64,000 bases of DNA from Mesobacillus subterraneus (GTDB lineage: Bacteria > Bacillota > Bacilli > Bacillales > Cytobacillaceae): contig NZ_JAMBOF010000003.1 in the NCBI RefSeq assembly GCF_023715485.1, forward strand, positions 124,001 through 188,000, given 5' to 3'. Numbering within the stretch: the stretch's first letter is position 1; each line of letters starts with the position of its first letter. The notes under the pieces are model-generated. The model searched no databases. It saw nothing but the letters and a program-made list of their open reading frames with translations, and was not told where the DNA came from. Shown in pieces: positions 37,141 to 46,120 of the stretch. A program made the position numbers and the translations under genes.

Positions 37141-37990
37141 ACAATTTTTTATTGAAGATATCGGTGACCGCGATGTCACGAGTGAGCTGATTTTTGGTAA
37201 CGAACAAACTGGAAATATGGTTTTCATCGCAAAAGATAATGGAATCTTCTGTGGAGAGCAGGTTATCACTACGGGCTTCCGTTTGATGGATGATCACTGC
37301 CTGGTCAAGATAAATGTAAGAGATGGAGAGAAAGTGGAAAAGGGGCAGGAGCTCGCAAGAATCTCGGGCAAGGTCTCTGCTTTGCTTAAAGCTGAAAGAG
37401 TCATCCTGAATCTCGTGCAACGAATGAGCGGCATTGCAACGAAAACAAACGAAGCGGTCATTGCCTTGGACAGCGTGAAAACAAGGATATGTGATACAAG
37501 GAAAACGACGCCTGGATTAAGAATGCTCGAAAAATATGCGGTTCGCTGCGGTGGGGGCTACAATCACCGCTACGGTTTATACGATGCGGTAATGATCAAG
37601 GACAACCATATTACCTTTGCAGGCTCAATCAGCAAAGCAGTTGAAACAGTGAAATCAAGCCTAGGACATATGGTAAAAGTTGAGGTGGAGATTGAAACGA
37701 AAGCTCAGCTCCTTGAAGCGATTGGATCAAAGGTTGATTGCATCATGTTTGACAACAGGACACCAGAAGAAATCGAGAAATGGATCGGTATCGTCCCAGA
37801 AGGGATTCTAACGGAAGCTTCAGGGGGGATTACCCTTGATAACTTAAACAGCTACCGCAGCTGTGGAGTGGATTATATATCCCTTGGCTTCCTTACTCAT
37901 TCTGTGAAGTCATTGGATATAAGCGCAAAAGTAATAGCCGAAAAGAAAGGGGAATTACCTCATGAATATATTGGAGTCTCTCGAAGCTAA
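37109..37990 (+). CDS. nadC: Quinolinate phosphoribosyltransferase (decarboxylating)
   Basis: Makes nicotinate mononucleotide from quinolinate and [22 protein letters not shown] (about residue 128) and [20 protein letters not shown] (about 147) are the active-site blocks, and ASGGI (about 233) contacts phosphate. The length of 293 is normal. Start 37109 is chosen over an ATG 9 nt earlier because AGGATGGGA then has proper spacing. Its 3' end overlaps nadA by 29 nt. Confidence 0.95.
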   Translation: MNSIKLRLLLEQFFIEDIGDRDVTSELIFGNEQTGNMVFIAKDNGIFCGEQVITTGFRLMDDHCLVKINVRDGEKVEKGQELARISGKVSALLKAERVILNLVQRMSGIATKTNEAVIALDSVKTRICDTRKTTPGLRMLEKYAVRCGGGYNHRYGLYDAVMIKDNHITFAGSISKAVETVKSSLGHMVKVEVEIETKAQLLEAIGSKVDCIMFDNRTPEEIEKWIGIVPEGILTEASGGITLDNLNSYRSCGVDYISLGFLTHSVKSLDISAKVIAEKKGELPHEYIGVSRS

Positions 37991-39068
37991 AACCCGGATG
38001 CTGCCGGAAAAATACAGGAACATGTCCACGTTCGAGCTTGAAAGTCTGATCAACGATATTAAAGTGAAAATGGGCAAGAGGTTATTTATTCCAGGCCATC
38101 ATTATCAAAAAGACGAAGTGATTCAGTTCGCGGATGTTACTGGAGATTCGTTAAAGTTGGCTCAGCTCTCTGCTGAAAACAAGGAAGCGGAGCACATTGT
38201 TTTTTGCGGAGTTCATTTCATGGCTGAAACTGCGGACATTTTAACAATGGAAAACCAGAAGGTATATCTGCCTGATATGAGGGCAGGCTGCTCGATGGCT
38301 GATATGGCAGATATATATCAGACAGAACGGTCGTGGGAATTCCTGCAGGTATTATTCGCTGATACAATCCTGCCTTTGACCTACGTGAATTCAACAGCAG
38401 CAATCAAATCATTCGTAGGGGCAAATGGAGGAGCTACCGTTACATCTTCAAATGCAGAGAAAATGGTACGATGGGCTTTTACTCAAAAAGAGCGCTTGCT
38501 TTTCCTTCCGGATCAGCATTTAGGAAGAAATACTGCTTATAATATCGGCATCGGCCTTGATGAGATGGCGGTATACAATCCGATAGAAAATATTCTTGAA
38601 TTCGATGGCCCTCTTGAAAAAGTGAAGGTAATCCTCTGGAAAGGGCATTGCTCAGTCCATGAGAATTTCACTGTTGAAAATGTTGCGAAAGTACGCGAAG
38701 CTTACCCGGAAATGAAAATCATTGTCCACCCAGAATGCCGGCGCGAGGTTGTCGGGCTATCGGACATGGCCGGATCGACGAATTATATTATCGAAGCGAT
38801 AGAAGCATCTCCGTCAGGTTCGGCATGGGCGATCGGGACGGAAATGAATTTAGTGAATCGCTTGATTGCACAGCATCCTGATAAACATATCGTTTCTTTG
38901 AATCCCCATATGTGTCCATGTTTGACGATGAACAGAATTGACCTTCAGCATCTAGCCTGGAGTCTTGACTCTATTATGGAAGGGCAGGAAGGCAATATCA
39001 TCAATGTCGATGCTGGCACTTCGAAAAATGCAAAGCTTGCTCTCGACCGAATGCTGCAGCAAGCTTAA
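37962..39068 (+). CDS. nadA: Quinolinate synthase NadA
   Basis: Iron-sulfur enzyme condensing iminoaspartate with dihydroxyacetone phosphate. Cluster ligands include Cys110 (RAGCSMAD, same number as B. subtilis), a Cys near 233 ([10 protein letters not shown]) and one in HMCPCLTMN (about 320). The length of 368 is normal for the Bacillus long type. The ATG follows AAAGGGG inside nadC. Confidence 0.95.
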   Translation: MNILESLEAKTRMLPEKYRNMSTFELESLINDIKVKMGKRLFIPGHHYQKDEVIQFADVTGDSLKLAQLSAENKEAEHIVFCGVHFMAETADILTMENQKVYLPDMRAGCSMADMADIYQTERSWEFLQVLFADTILPLTYVNSTAAIKSFVGANGGATVTSSNAEKMVRWAFTQKERLLFLPDQHLGRNTAYNIGIGLDEMAVYNPIENILEFDGPLEKVKVILWKGHCSVHENFTVENVAKVREAYPEMKIIVHPECRREVVGLSDMAGSTNYIIEAIEASPSGSAWAIGTEMNLVNRLIAQHPDKHIVSLNPHMCPCLTMNRIDLQHLAWSLDSIMEGQEGNIINVDAGTSKNAKLALDRMLQQA

Positions 39069-39069
39069 T

Positions 39070-39107
39070 AAAAATTCCTTCCCGAATGGGAAGGAATTTT
39101 TATTTTG
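39070..39107 (+). terminator. Terminator of nadBCA
   Basis: AAAATTCCTTCCC (39071-39083) pairs with GGGAAGGAATTTT (39088-39100), then TATTTT. Confidence 0.9.
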
Positions 39108-39196
39108 GGAAAAGCTTATTGTCGCTTGAAGAAACATATTTATAAATAGTGAAGCATAAGTTTTTTTGAAGATTGTTAGCAATTTGCCCACACCAA

Positions 39197-39205
39197 CATA
39201 GAATA
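39197..39205 (+). promoter_or_regulatory. Possible sigma-E/K -10 element of safA
   Basis: CATAGAATA fits the mother-cell sigma-E/K -10 pattern CATANNNTA, 30 nt before the safA start. A clear -35 is not seen. safA is sigma-E-transcribed in B. subtilis. Confidence 0.4.
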
Positions 39206-39235
39206 TATGGACTTATGCCATAGGAGGGAATCAGA

Positions 39236-41362
39236 ATGAAGCTCCATATCGTACAGAAAGGGGATACTCTTTGGAAGATTGCCAAGAAGTACGGCGTGAA
39301 CTTTGAAGAGCTGAAAAAGATGAACGCTCAGCTCAGCAACCCTGATATGATTATGCCCGGTATGAAAATAAAAGTTCCAACTGGTGGAGGTAATGTAAAG
39401 AAAGAAGCTCCAATTACTGGTGGAACGCCTCAAGCAAAAATCAATATGGGTGGCAAAAAGGAAATGCCGATTGCCAAAGAGATGCCGATCGAAGTGAAAA
39501 AAGAGGCACCTGTAAAAGAAGTGCCAAAGGAGGCTCCGGTCAAGGAGCAGCCAAAGATGGAAATGCCTAAACAAGAAGTACCTATGCAAGAAGCACCTAA
39601 ACCAATTAAAAAAGAGGAAGCAGTAAAACCATACGCTCCTAAAATGCCGAAACAGATCATGCCTGAGATTGATATAAACAATTATTATATGCTGAATATG
39701 GCAAACATGCAGATGCCTCCACAGCCAAAGCCACAGCCAAAGCCGGAGCCAAAGCTCCCGCAAAAGCCAGACAATATTTTCCCTGAAATAAAACCAGAAG
39801 TGAAGCCGGAATTGAAGCCGCAGGTGAAACCTCAAGTAAAACAGGAGGTAAAACCTCAGGTGAAGCCACAGCCAAAAGCTGAAGTAAAGCCAAGCGCGGT
39901 AAAATCAGAGATAAAACCTGAAATTAAAATCGAAAAGAATGATTTCATGGATGAAGCACCTTCTATGATGCCATTTGTTCAAGGAGGTTACCAACAGCCT
40001 ATGATCCCTTATCCATATAATTGTTATCCAGGAGCACCAACCATGCAAGGACCGGGATACGGATATCCAGGCCAGCAGCAAATGATGCCTTATCCCCAGG
40101 TACAGGGAGTTTCACAGTTCCCGGGAATGATGCCGAACATGGCAATGCCTGTGGAAGATATCGAGTCATCATCATTTGCACAGCAAATGCAGATGCCGTT
40201 AAGCCCTGTAATGGATGAAAATATGCCGTCACAGGTTTCTCCACAAATGACTGGGCCAACATTCTATGGTGTTCCTACATCTCCTGTTTTGCCTGGTTCA
40301 GGCTACTGCCCTCCATATGGACAAATGCCATATGGGTACCCGCAAATGCCTTACATGCCACAGGTAGGCGGGGTTATGGAGGATCAGATGCCAATGATGC
40401 CACAGGTAGGCGGAATGATGCAGGATCAGATGCCACAAATGCCGCAGGTCGGTGGAATGATGGATAACCAGATGATGCCGCAAGTCGGTGGCATGATGGA
40501 TGACGAATCCTCAGAAATGCCAATGCCACAAATGCCGCAAGTCGGTGGAATGATGCAGGATCAGATGCCAATGATGCCGCAGGTAGGCGGAATGATGCAG
40601 GATCAGATGCCGCAAATGCCGCAGGTAGGCGGAATGATGCAAGGCCAGATGCCAATGATGCCGCAGGTAGGCGGAATGATGCAGGATCAGATGCCGCAAA
40701 TGCCGCAGGTAGGCGGAATGATGCAAGGCCAGATGCCAATGATGCCGCAAGTAGGCGGAATGATGCAAGGCCAGATGCCAATGATGCCGCAGGTAGGCGG
40801 AATGCAAGGCCAAATGCCGATGATGCCGCAAGTCGGTGGAATGATGCAGGGCCAAATGCCGATGATGCCGCAAGTCGGTGGAATGATGCAGGGCCAAATG
40901 CCGATGATGCCGCAGGTCGGTGGAATGATGCAGGGCCAAATGCCGATGATGCCGCAAGTCGGCGGAATGATGCAGGATCAGATGCCGATGATGCCGCAGG
41001 TAGGCGGAATGATGCAGGATCAGATGCCGATGATGCCACAAGTGGGCGGGATGATGGATAATCAGATGCCGCAGGTCGGTGGAATGATGCAGCAGCCGAT
41101 GCCTAAGCAAGGTGTCAAGGGAATGGGCAGCGATTGCGGTTGCGGGGGTTCCATGGGCGCTCCTTATGGAATGATGGGACCAGGTTTTAACCCTCCGGCA
41201 CATCATGGATATCCGGGAGCACATGGAATGTATCCTCAACCCCAGGGCTATCAGATGGGTGCTGGGCCACAAGGGTTCATGAACCCTTATGGAGTTGGAC
41301 CAATGGGTGCAGGCTATGGAATGCCAATGCCGCGTTATGATGAAGAAAGCAATGAATATTAA
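39236..41362 (+). CDS. safA: SafA-like spore coat morphogenetic protein
   Basis: Inner-coat organiser at the cortex/coat interface. An N-terminal LysM domain (residues 1-47, HIVQKGDTLWKIAKKYGV) binds peptidoglycan. A Lys/Pro/Glu-rich linker (about 50-240) has many short KPEVKP/EAPVK repeats. Residues 374-618 are a tandem array of 18 PQVGG-containing units, mostly 14 residues (MMPQVGGMMQGQMP type), and the C-terminus is Gly/Met/Tyr-rich. At 708 residues it is much longer than B. subtilis SafA (387) because of the array. Start has TAGGAGGG at 8 nt. The location downstream of nadA is the B. subtilis order. Such a composition suits a coat scaffold. Confidence 0.85.
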   Translation: MKLHIVQKGDTLWKIAKKYGVNFEELKKMNAQLSNPDMIMPGMKIKVPTGGGNVKKEAPITGGTPQAKINMGGKKEMPIAKEMPIEVKKEAPVKEVPKEAPVKEQPKMEMPKQEVPMQEAPKPIKKEEAVKPYAPKMPKQIMPEIDINNYYMLNMANMQMPPQPKPQPKPEPKLPQKPDNIFPEIKPEVKPELKPQVKPQVKQEVKPQVKPQPKAEVKPSAVKSEIKPEIKIEKNDFMDEAPSMMPFVQGGYQQPMIPYPYNCYPGAPTMQGPGYGYPGQQQMMPYPQVQGVSQFPGMMPNMAMPVEDIESSSFAQQMQMPLSPVMDENMPSQVSPQMTGPTFYGVPTSPVLPGSGYCPPYGQMPYGYPQMPYMPQVGGVMEDQMPMMPQVGGMMQDQMPQMPQVGGMMDNQMMPQVGGMMDDESSEMPMPQMPQVGGMMQDQMPMMPQVGGMMQDQMPQMPQVGGMMQGQMPMMPQVGGMMQDQMPQMPQVGGMMQGQMPMMPQVGGMMQGQMPMMPQVGGMQGQMPMMPQVGGMMQGQMPMMPQVGGMMQGQMPMMPQVGGMMQGQMPMMPQVGGMMQDQMPMMPQVGGMMQDQMPMMPQVGGMMDNQMPQVGGMMQQPMPKQGVKGMGSDCGCGGSMGAPYGMMGPGFNPPAHHGYPGAHGMYPQPQGYQMGAGPQGFMNPYGVGPMGAGYGMPMPRYDEESNEY
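40355..41093 (+). repeat. In-frame tandem repeat array within safA
   Basis: About 18 units, typically 42 bp, coding for a 14-residue consensus M-M-P-Q-V-G-G-M-M-Q-(D/G)-Q-M-P; four units are shorter or longer (one lost Met, one carries an SSE insert). Neighbouring units in 40800-41000 are nearly identical at DNA level, which points to recent duplication. The array should be unstable in copy number. It also creates long spurious antisense frames. Confidence 0.92.
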
Positions 41363-42329
41363 TATCAAGAAAGGGGGAGACGATTTCTTTAATAATCGTC
41401 TCTTCTCTTATTTATCAAAGGAACTTGATGCAAATATCCTGGGGATTAAACAATTAAGAGGCAATGTATATCTGGTAGATACAAAAACTTCTCGATTTAT
41501 TTTGAAAGGGTATAGGGACATTCGGAAGTTAAAGATACAGGAAGCATTTACCTCGTCATTGCGCAAATCTGGTTTTGCACATTCATATTCCTTTTATATT
41601 CAGCCTAAGCTCACCTTGTATTTTCAAAATGAATATTATGGTTGCATCGAATATATTGAACCACATGAAACGGCTTTTCACTATAAGCACGAATATGACA
41701 GGGATGAAGGCATTGAATTATTGAATAAGTTCCATGAAAAAACGATTGGGCTTGCACCGTCGTATACTTCTCTCATTCCGAAAACTGATTTGGTGAGGAA
41801 ATGGCAGCAGAGAAGAATTGAGTTCACTAAAAACCTGACCCAAATCAATTATTTTATAAGTAAAGAACTGACTAGGGATTTATTAGAATGGGCCGATTTT
41901 TCTTTACAAGGTTTCATCGGTAAGAGAAAGATCCTTGAAACAGATAGTCCGGCCATCCTCCATGGTGATGTGGCTCATCATAATTTCCTAAGATCAAAAG
42001 AAGGTAAACTGTATTTAATTGATTTTGATTTAATCACCACAGGTTCAAGGGCATACGATATGGTCCAATATGCAAATCGAATTTTGCCTTTTTTGGAATG
42101 GAAGCTTGAATCTCTTGCAAATATAAAGCATCTTAACAACTGGCTGAATAATGAAGCTTTTTTGTATGGACTCCTATATCCAGCTGATATTTTAAGGGAA
42201 TGGAACCGGCTGCTCCGGGAAGGGCAAAATTCAAACCCGTTCAGGACCGCACCGATTGTAGAAATGACAGTCAGCCAGTTTCAACAAAGGAAACAATTTC
42301 AGGAGGATGTCAAATCCAGGCTGAAATAA
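41352..42329 (+). CDS. CotS/YutH-like phosphotransferase-fold protein
   Basis: Protein of about 325 residues of the aminoglycoside/choline kinase-like fold. The catalytic loop is ILHGDVAHHNFL (about residue 210) and the metal-binding block LYLIDFDLI (about 228), so kinase activity is possible. Spore coat proteins CotS and YsxE share this fold. The start is uncertain: I chose the ATG overlapping the safA stop region with a weak GAAGAAAG before it; the strong AAAGGGGGAG at 41369 has no good start codon just after it. The overlap with safA suggests coupled mother-cell expression and a coat role. Confidence 0.7.
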   Translation: MNINIKKGGDDFFNNRLFSYLSKELDANILGIKQLRGNVYLVDTKTSRFILKGYRDIRKLKIQEAFTSSLRKSGFAHSYSFYIQPKLTLYFQNEYYGCIEYIEPHETAFHYKHEYDRDEGIELLNKFHEKTIGLAPSYTSLIPKTDLVRKWQQRRIEFTKNLTQINYFISKELTRDLLEWADFSLQGFIGKRKILETDSPAILHGDVAHHNFLRSKEGKLYLIDFDLITTGSRAYDMVQYANRILPFLEWKLESLANIKHLNNWLNNEAFLYGLLYPADILREWNRLLREGQNSNPFRTAPIVEMTVSQFQQRKQFQEDVKSRLK

Positions 42330-42378
42330 GCCAGCACACAAGCCTGTTTTGGACTTATCTGTCAGAATGAAAAACCTG

Positions 42379-42435
42379 CCCCATCCACACTCTATTAATG
42401 AGCATAATAAAATGCTCAGTATAGTTAGGATGGGG
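42379..42435 (+). promoter_or_regulatory. mRNA hairpin masking the RBS of the CoxA-like lipoprotein gene
   Basis: CCCCATCC (42379-42386) pairs with GGATGGGG (42428-42435) and GAGCAT (42400-42405) with ATGCTC (42412-42417), with some CTAT/ATAG pairing between. The outer 3' arm is also the Shine-Dalgarno sequence of the next gene, so the structure would limit translation when formed. No T-run, hence not a terminator. Confidence 0.5.
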
Positions 42436-42444
42436 GTCTTTCGT

Positions 42445-43158
42445 TTGAATAAGAGGATGTTGTTCGTTCCTTTTGCATCCCTGCTCGTTATGGGGATGTC
42501 AGCATGTACTGGAAATAATGAAACCGCTATTCAGGACCGAAATGCCAATCCGGCTCAGCCAATCGGCTATTATTCGAATGAAAAAGGCAATGAGGTCGAT
42601 GTGATGGATGACAGGGAAGGGCCATTGACTGAGATAATGGACCATAACTTTGGGGAAGAGGGAAGAGTGGCCAGGGACCAGAAGCGAGTAAAGCTTCAGT
42701 CAAGAGATGAAAATGGCAATCCTCCCAATCCAACAGTCCCTCGATCTGACCACGACCATAACTTTTTTCAAAAAGATAACAGGTTTAGCCGTGGAGACTT
42801 AAATTATCATGGCCATTTGAATGAAGAAAGAGGAAGCGGAAAAGCGGGGATATACAGCAATACAAGTCAAGACAACAAGCTGGCACGTAAGGTTGGCATT
42901 GCGGCAGAAGCTGTCGACAATGTTGATAAAGTAAGGTCCGTCCTGTATGGCAGAGAAGTTGAAATCGCTGTTTCTTATAAAGACAAGTCATTGGAAAAAC
43001 AGACAAAGAAGGAAATCAGGAAAGCGGTACTTCCTTACATCGGTGGCCGGGAATTACGCATCGTAACAGATGAAGGTACCTTCAGCAGGCCAAGGAACAT
43101 CGATTACGACAGAAAAAACGGAAATCCACGGGAAAGCATCAATTTGAATCAGAGGTAA
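42445..43158 (+). CDS. YhcN/YlaJ-type sporulation lipoprotein (CoxA-like)
   Basis: The N-terminal signal peptide ends in a lipobox MSAC (Cys at about residue 21), so the protein is lipid-anchored. A polar, His/Asp/Asn-rich middle is followed by a C-terminal domain (about residues 145-225, KVGIAAEAVDNVDKVRSVLYGREVEIAVSY...) that matches the YhcN/YlaJ pattern of sporulation lipoproteins. B. subtilis has coxA (a cortex-associated member) near safA. The TTG start at 42445 lies after GGATGGGGG; upstream frames lack an RBS. Translation may be limited by the hairpin just before it. Confidence 0.75.
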   Translation: MNKRMLFVPFASLLVMGMSACTGNNETAIQDRNANPAQPIGYYSNEKGNEVDVMDDREGPLTEIMDHNFGEEGRVARDQKRVKLQSRDENGNPPNPTVPRSDHDHNFFQKDNRFSRGDLNYHGHLNEERGSGKAGIYSNTSQDNKLARKVGIAAEAVDNVDKVRSVLYGREVEIAVSYKDKSLEKQTKKEIRKAVLPYIGGRELRIVTDEGTFSRPRNIDYDRKNGNPRESINLNQR

Positions 43159-43163
43159 ATTTA

Positions 43164-43195
43164 GAAGGCAAAGTCGATCTTTGCCTTCTATTTTA
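43164..43195 (+). terminator. Terminator after the lipoprotein gene
   Basis: GAAGGCAAA (43164-43172) pairs with TTTGCCTTC (43180-43188), followed by TATTTT. Confidence 0.7.
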
Positions 43196-43338
43196 GTGCT
43201 CGTTTACCAATCCAGAAGCTTCAGCAAAAGAGATTTACCAAAAAGGATAAACATGATAAATTTGGCTAAACTATTATTGGATAAGTCTTCATCTATACTT
43301 TGTTACAATATATTTAAGTAAAAGAGAGGTGGACAGCA

Positions 43339-43887
43339 ATGGGTTCAAAAAATATGTTAAAAGCGTTCAGTACAGTTGTACTGCTGCTAGTCAGTCTTTC
43401 CTGCTTAGGTTTGGCATTTGGGACAGAACCTGCTTTTGCTGAGAAGCCTGAAGCAACAGTTCAAGAGATCAATGAACCTCTTGAGGTAACGATCATTTTA
43501 CAAAGAGTTTATCTGGACGGAGAAATAAGTGAGGAAAAGGTCCAGGAAACAATTTGGTCGATGGAGGATTTTTGGGCGAAATATGACAAATGGCAGCTTG
43601 TCGATATGGAAAAGAAAAAGGCAGTTTTCAGGCAGGATGTAGATGATATCTCACCGCTTTTGAAGGCAAATGGATATTTCGGATTGTCGGATGAAGGGGT
43701 CCTGACGATTTTCAATGGCAGACCAGAGGGATCGAATATCATCCAATCGTTCTTTCAAATTGATCTTGGCAGGCTTGAAAGCATTAAGCGGGATCAATTA
43801 AAAAAGGGGATTCCCATCAGGAATAAACACTGCTTTGAAGAAGTCCTCGAGACATTTAAACCATATACACTAAATGAAAATCATTAA
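43339..43887 (+). CDS. bofC: BofC, forespore regulator of sigma-K checkpoint
   Basis: Secreted from the forespore into the intermembrane space, where it inhibits the SpoIVB protease that triggers SpoIVFB. The signal peptide (about residues 1-35, ending AFA^EKP) is clear; the mature part carries TIILQRVYLDGEISEEKV and LLKANGYFGLSDEGVLTIF, typical of BofC. The length of 182 is normal. It acts in the same pathway as spoIVFA/FB 17 kb upstream. The start follows GAGAGGTGG. Confidence 0.92.
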   Translation: MGSKNMLKAFSTVVLLLVSLSCLGLAFGTEPAFAEKPEATVQEINEPLEVTIILQRVYLDGEISEEKVQETIWSMEDFWAKYDKWQLVDMEKKKAVFRQDVDDISPLLKANGYFGLSDEGVLTIFNGRPEGSNIIQSFFQIDLGRLESIKRDQLKKGIPIRNKHCFEEVLETFKPYTLNENH

Positions 43888-43915
43888 GAGCCGGGCTGAC
43901 CGGCTCTTATTTGCG
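43886..43915 (+). terminator. Terminator after bofC
   Basis: AAGAGCCGG (43886-43894) and CCGGCTCTT (43900-43908), then ATTTGCGTTT; the T-run is weak. Confidence 0.65.
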
Positions 43916-44034
43916 TTTAACTTCCCTGTATGAAACAAATAATGATCATACGTTCGCTTTTTAGCATATTTTTGTTCATCCCTTTAAATATAGTATGTTA
44001 AAATGAGTTACAGCAAAGCAGAGGGGCGAGCGTA

Positions 44035-44643
44035 TTGTTTGAATTCATTAAAGGCAGCGTCGATTTTGTCGGGCCAGAATATATAGTAGTTGAAAATAAC
44101 GGGATCGGTTATCAAATTATGACACCAAACCCGTTCGTATTTGCAAAAGAAACAGGCAAAGAGATTCGTATATATACATATCATTATGTTCGGGAAGATC
44201 TCATTGCTCTTTACGGCTTCAAGACAAGAGAGGAAAAAGCCCTTTTCACCAGGCTTTTGAATGTTTCCGGAATTGGTCCTAAAGGGGCATTGGCGATTCT
44301 GGCTTCAGGGGAGCCGGAACAAGTTGTACAGGCAATAGAAAATGAAGATGAATCTTTCCTTGTCAAGTTCCCTGGTGTCGGAAAGAAGACAGCCAGACAA
44401 ATGATATTAGATTTGAAGGGGAAACTGCATGATTTGGTGCCTGACTTTTTCCCGAATTTATTCAATGCTGACGAAGTTGCCGCCACGGTCAGTCATTCAA
44501 CAGAGTTTGATGAGGCCCTTCTTGCACTGAAGGCGCTTGGATATTCCGAGAAGGAAATCCGCAAGATTACGCCTGATTTGAAAAAGGAACAATTGACGAC
44601 AGACCAATATATTAAGAAGGCATTGCAGAAGCTTTTGAGATAA
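44035..44643 (+). CDS. ruvA: Holliday junction DNA helicase subunit RuvA
   Basis: Tetrameric junction-binding partner of RuvB. An OB fold (residues 1-63), helix-hairpin-helix motifs ([16 protein letters not shown] and [16 protein letters not shown]) and the C-terminal RuvB-contact domain (about 150-202) are present. The TTG start at 44035 follows GAGGGGCGAG. A family A repeat separates it from ruvB. Confidence 0.96.
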   Translation: MFEFIKGSVDFVGPEYIVVENNGIGYQIMTPNPFVFAKETGKEIRIYTYHYVREDLIALYGFKTREEKALFTRLLNVSGIGPKGALAILASGEPEQVVQAIENEDESFLVKFPGVGKKTARQMILDLKGKLHDLVPDFFPNLFNADEVAATVSHSTEFDEALLALKALGYSEKEIRKITPDLKKEQLTTDQYIKKALQKLLR

Positions 44644-44676
44644 GCTGTGTTAAAGGTCGATGTTAATTTTTAGCAC

Positions 44677-44762
44677 CTGTTGATTGGAGTGGAGGGTACT
44701 CGACTCCTGCGGGCTCACCGGACGCCCTGCGGAAAGTGAGTGCCTGGAGCTTAAATCAACAG
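44677..44762. repeat. Structured intergenic repeat, family A (short copy)
   Basis: Starts CTGTTGATTGGAGTGGA and ends AAATCAACAG like the copy at 25454-25585, with GACTCCTGCGGG conserved, but the middle 45 bp are missing. It lies between ruvA and ruvB inside an operon, so it is transcribed. Confidence 0.75.
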
Positions 44763-44818
44763 ACAAGTTTAATAGAGCCTTACGATAATACCAAGATTGA
44801 TAAAAGGGTGATTAACAG

Positions 44819-45817
44819 ATGGAAGAACGAATCATCTCCAGTGAAGCGGGCGATCAAGATCTTTCATTTGAGCAAAGTCTGCGTCCCCAGACACTCAGGC
44901 AATATATCGGCCAGGACAAAGTTAAAGCCAACCTCGAGGTGTTCATACAAGCAGCAAGAATGAGAAGAGAAACGCTTGATCATGTACTGCTATATGGGCC
45001 TCCTGGATTGGGAAAGACTACACTTGCGGCGATCATCGCCAACGAGATGGGGGTTAACCTGAGGACGACTTCTGGACCAGCGATTGAGAGGCCGGGGGAT
45101 CTTGCGGCGATTTTGACTGCTCTTGAACCTGGTGATGTCCTGTTCATAGATGAAATCCACAGGCTTCCAAGAACGATTGAAGAAGTTCTCTATCCTGCCA
45201 TGGAGGACTTTTGCCTTGATATTGTCATCGGAAAGGGGCCAAGTGCCCGTTCAGTCAGGCTTGATTTGCCGCCGTTCACGCTTGTAGGGGCTACAACCCG
45301 TGCTGGTTCATTGTCTGCTCCATTAAGAGACAGGTTTGGAGTATTGAGCCGATTGGAATACTATAATGAGACCCAATTGACTGATATTGTTGTCAGGACA
45401 GCTGAGTTGCTGGAAACCGAAATCGATTGGCTTGCAGCGCAAGAACTGGCAAGAAGATCGCGAGGAACACCACGGATTGCGAACCGCCTGTTGAAACGCG
45501 TCCGAGATTTTGCCCAGGTCCGGGGCAACGGCGCGATTGAGGACACTCTCGCAAAAGAGGCACTTGAGCTGATGCAGGTTGACCGCTTAGGACTCGATCA
45601 TATTGACCATAAGTTACTTAAAGGCATCATTGAAAAATATCGTGGCGGTCCCGTTGGATTGGAGACAATCGCGGCCACGATCGGAGAAGAGTCCCAGACG
45701 ATTGAAGATGTGTACGAACCGTACCTTTTACAGATTGGCTTTTTACAGCGGACTCCAAGGGGAAGAATAGTAACGGGGGCTGTATACCGACATTTTCAGA
45801 TGGAGGTGCCAGAATGA
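44819..45817 (+). CDS. ruvB: Holliday junction branch migration ATPase RuvB
   Basis: AAA+ motor with Walker [12 protein letters not shown] (about residue 62), Walker [10 protein letters not shown] (about 110), sensor and a C-terminal winged helix (about 255-332). At 332 residues it is full length. It overlaps the next gene by 4 nt. Confidence 0.97.
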   Translation: MEERIISSEAGDQDLSFEQSLRPQTLRQYIGQDKVKANLEVFIQAARMRRETLDHVLLYGPPGLGKTTLAAIIANEMGVNLRTTSGPAIERPGDLAAILTALEPGDVLFIDEIHRLPRTIEEVLYPAMEDFCLDIVIGKGPSARSVRLDLPPFTLVGATTRAGSLSAPLRDRFGVLSRLEYYNETQLTDIVVRTAELLETEIDWLAAQELARRSRGTPRIANRLLKRVRDFAQVRGNGAIEDTLAKEALELMQVDRLGLDHIDHKLLKGIIEKYRGGPVGLETIAATIGEESQTIEDVYEPYLLQIGFLQRTPRGRIVTGAVYRHFQMEVPE

Positions 45818-46023
45818 TGACTGGTGCAGCGAAGTTTGTGATGATTGCAGGAGCAGTGATTTTTATCATCGGTTTTCTCATGCAATTTATCAACCTGGGA
45901 AGGCTGCCTGGAGATCTTGTCATAAAAAAGGGAAATACGACCTTTTACTTCCCAATTGTTACGTCGATCGTAGCAAGCATCATTTTATCAGCGATTTTTT
46001 ACTTTATCGGCAGATTCCGCTGA
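45814..46023 (+). CDS. DUF2905 family small membrane protein
   Basis: A 69-residue protein with two transmembrane segments (about residues 6-27 and 45-65) joined by [22 protein letters not shown], the DUF2905 signature. Function unknown. GGAGGTG lies before the two adjacent ATGs (45814, 45817). It is coupled to ruvB by a 4-nt overlap, an arrangement common in Bacillaceae. Confidence 0.85.
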   Translation: MMTGAAKFVMIAGAVIFIIGFLMQFINLGRLPGDLVIKKGNTTFYFPIVTSIVASIILSAIFYFIGRFR

Positions 46024-46055
46024 ACAACGCTCTGATTAATGCAGAGCTTTTGTTC
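46022..46055 (+). terminator. Hairpin before queA
   Basis: GCTCTG (46029-46034) pairs with CAGAGC (46042-46047) and the flanks GAACA/TGTTC extend it. Followed only by four T, so probably a weak terminator. Confidence 0.45.
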
Positions 46056-46120
46056 AGGATGAATGGTAAAGTTGTAGGGATTCGCTTAGTTTACAGAGAA
46101 AAAATAGTAAGGGTGACAAC

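Noticed and set aside
40355-41093. Direct repeats that could suggest a CRISPR array
   Set aside because: Units are contiguous with no unique spacers, and all lie in frame within safA; no cas genes nearby.
40374-41368. Long open frames on the minus strand opposite safA (up to 285 codons, His- or Ala/Ser-rich)
   Set aside because: They are produced by the in-frame 42-bp repeats of safA; composition is repetitive and no RBS or neighbour supports them.
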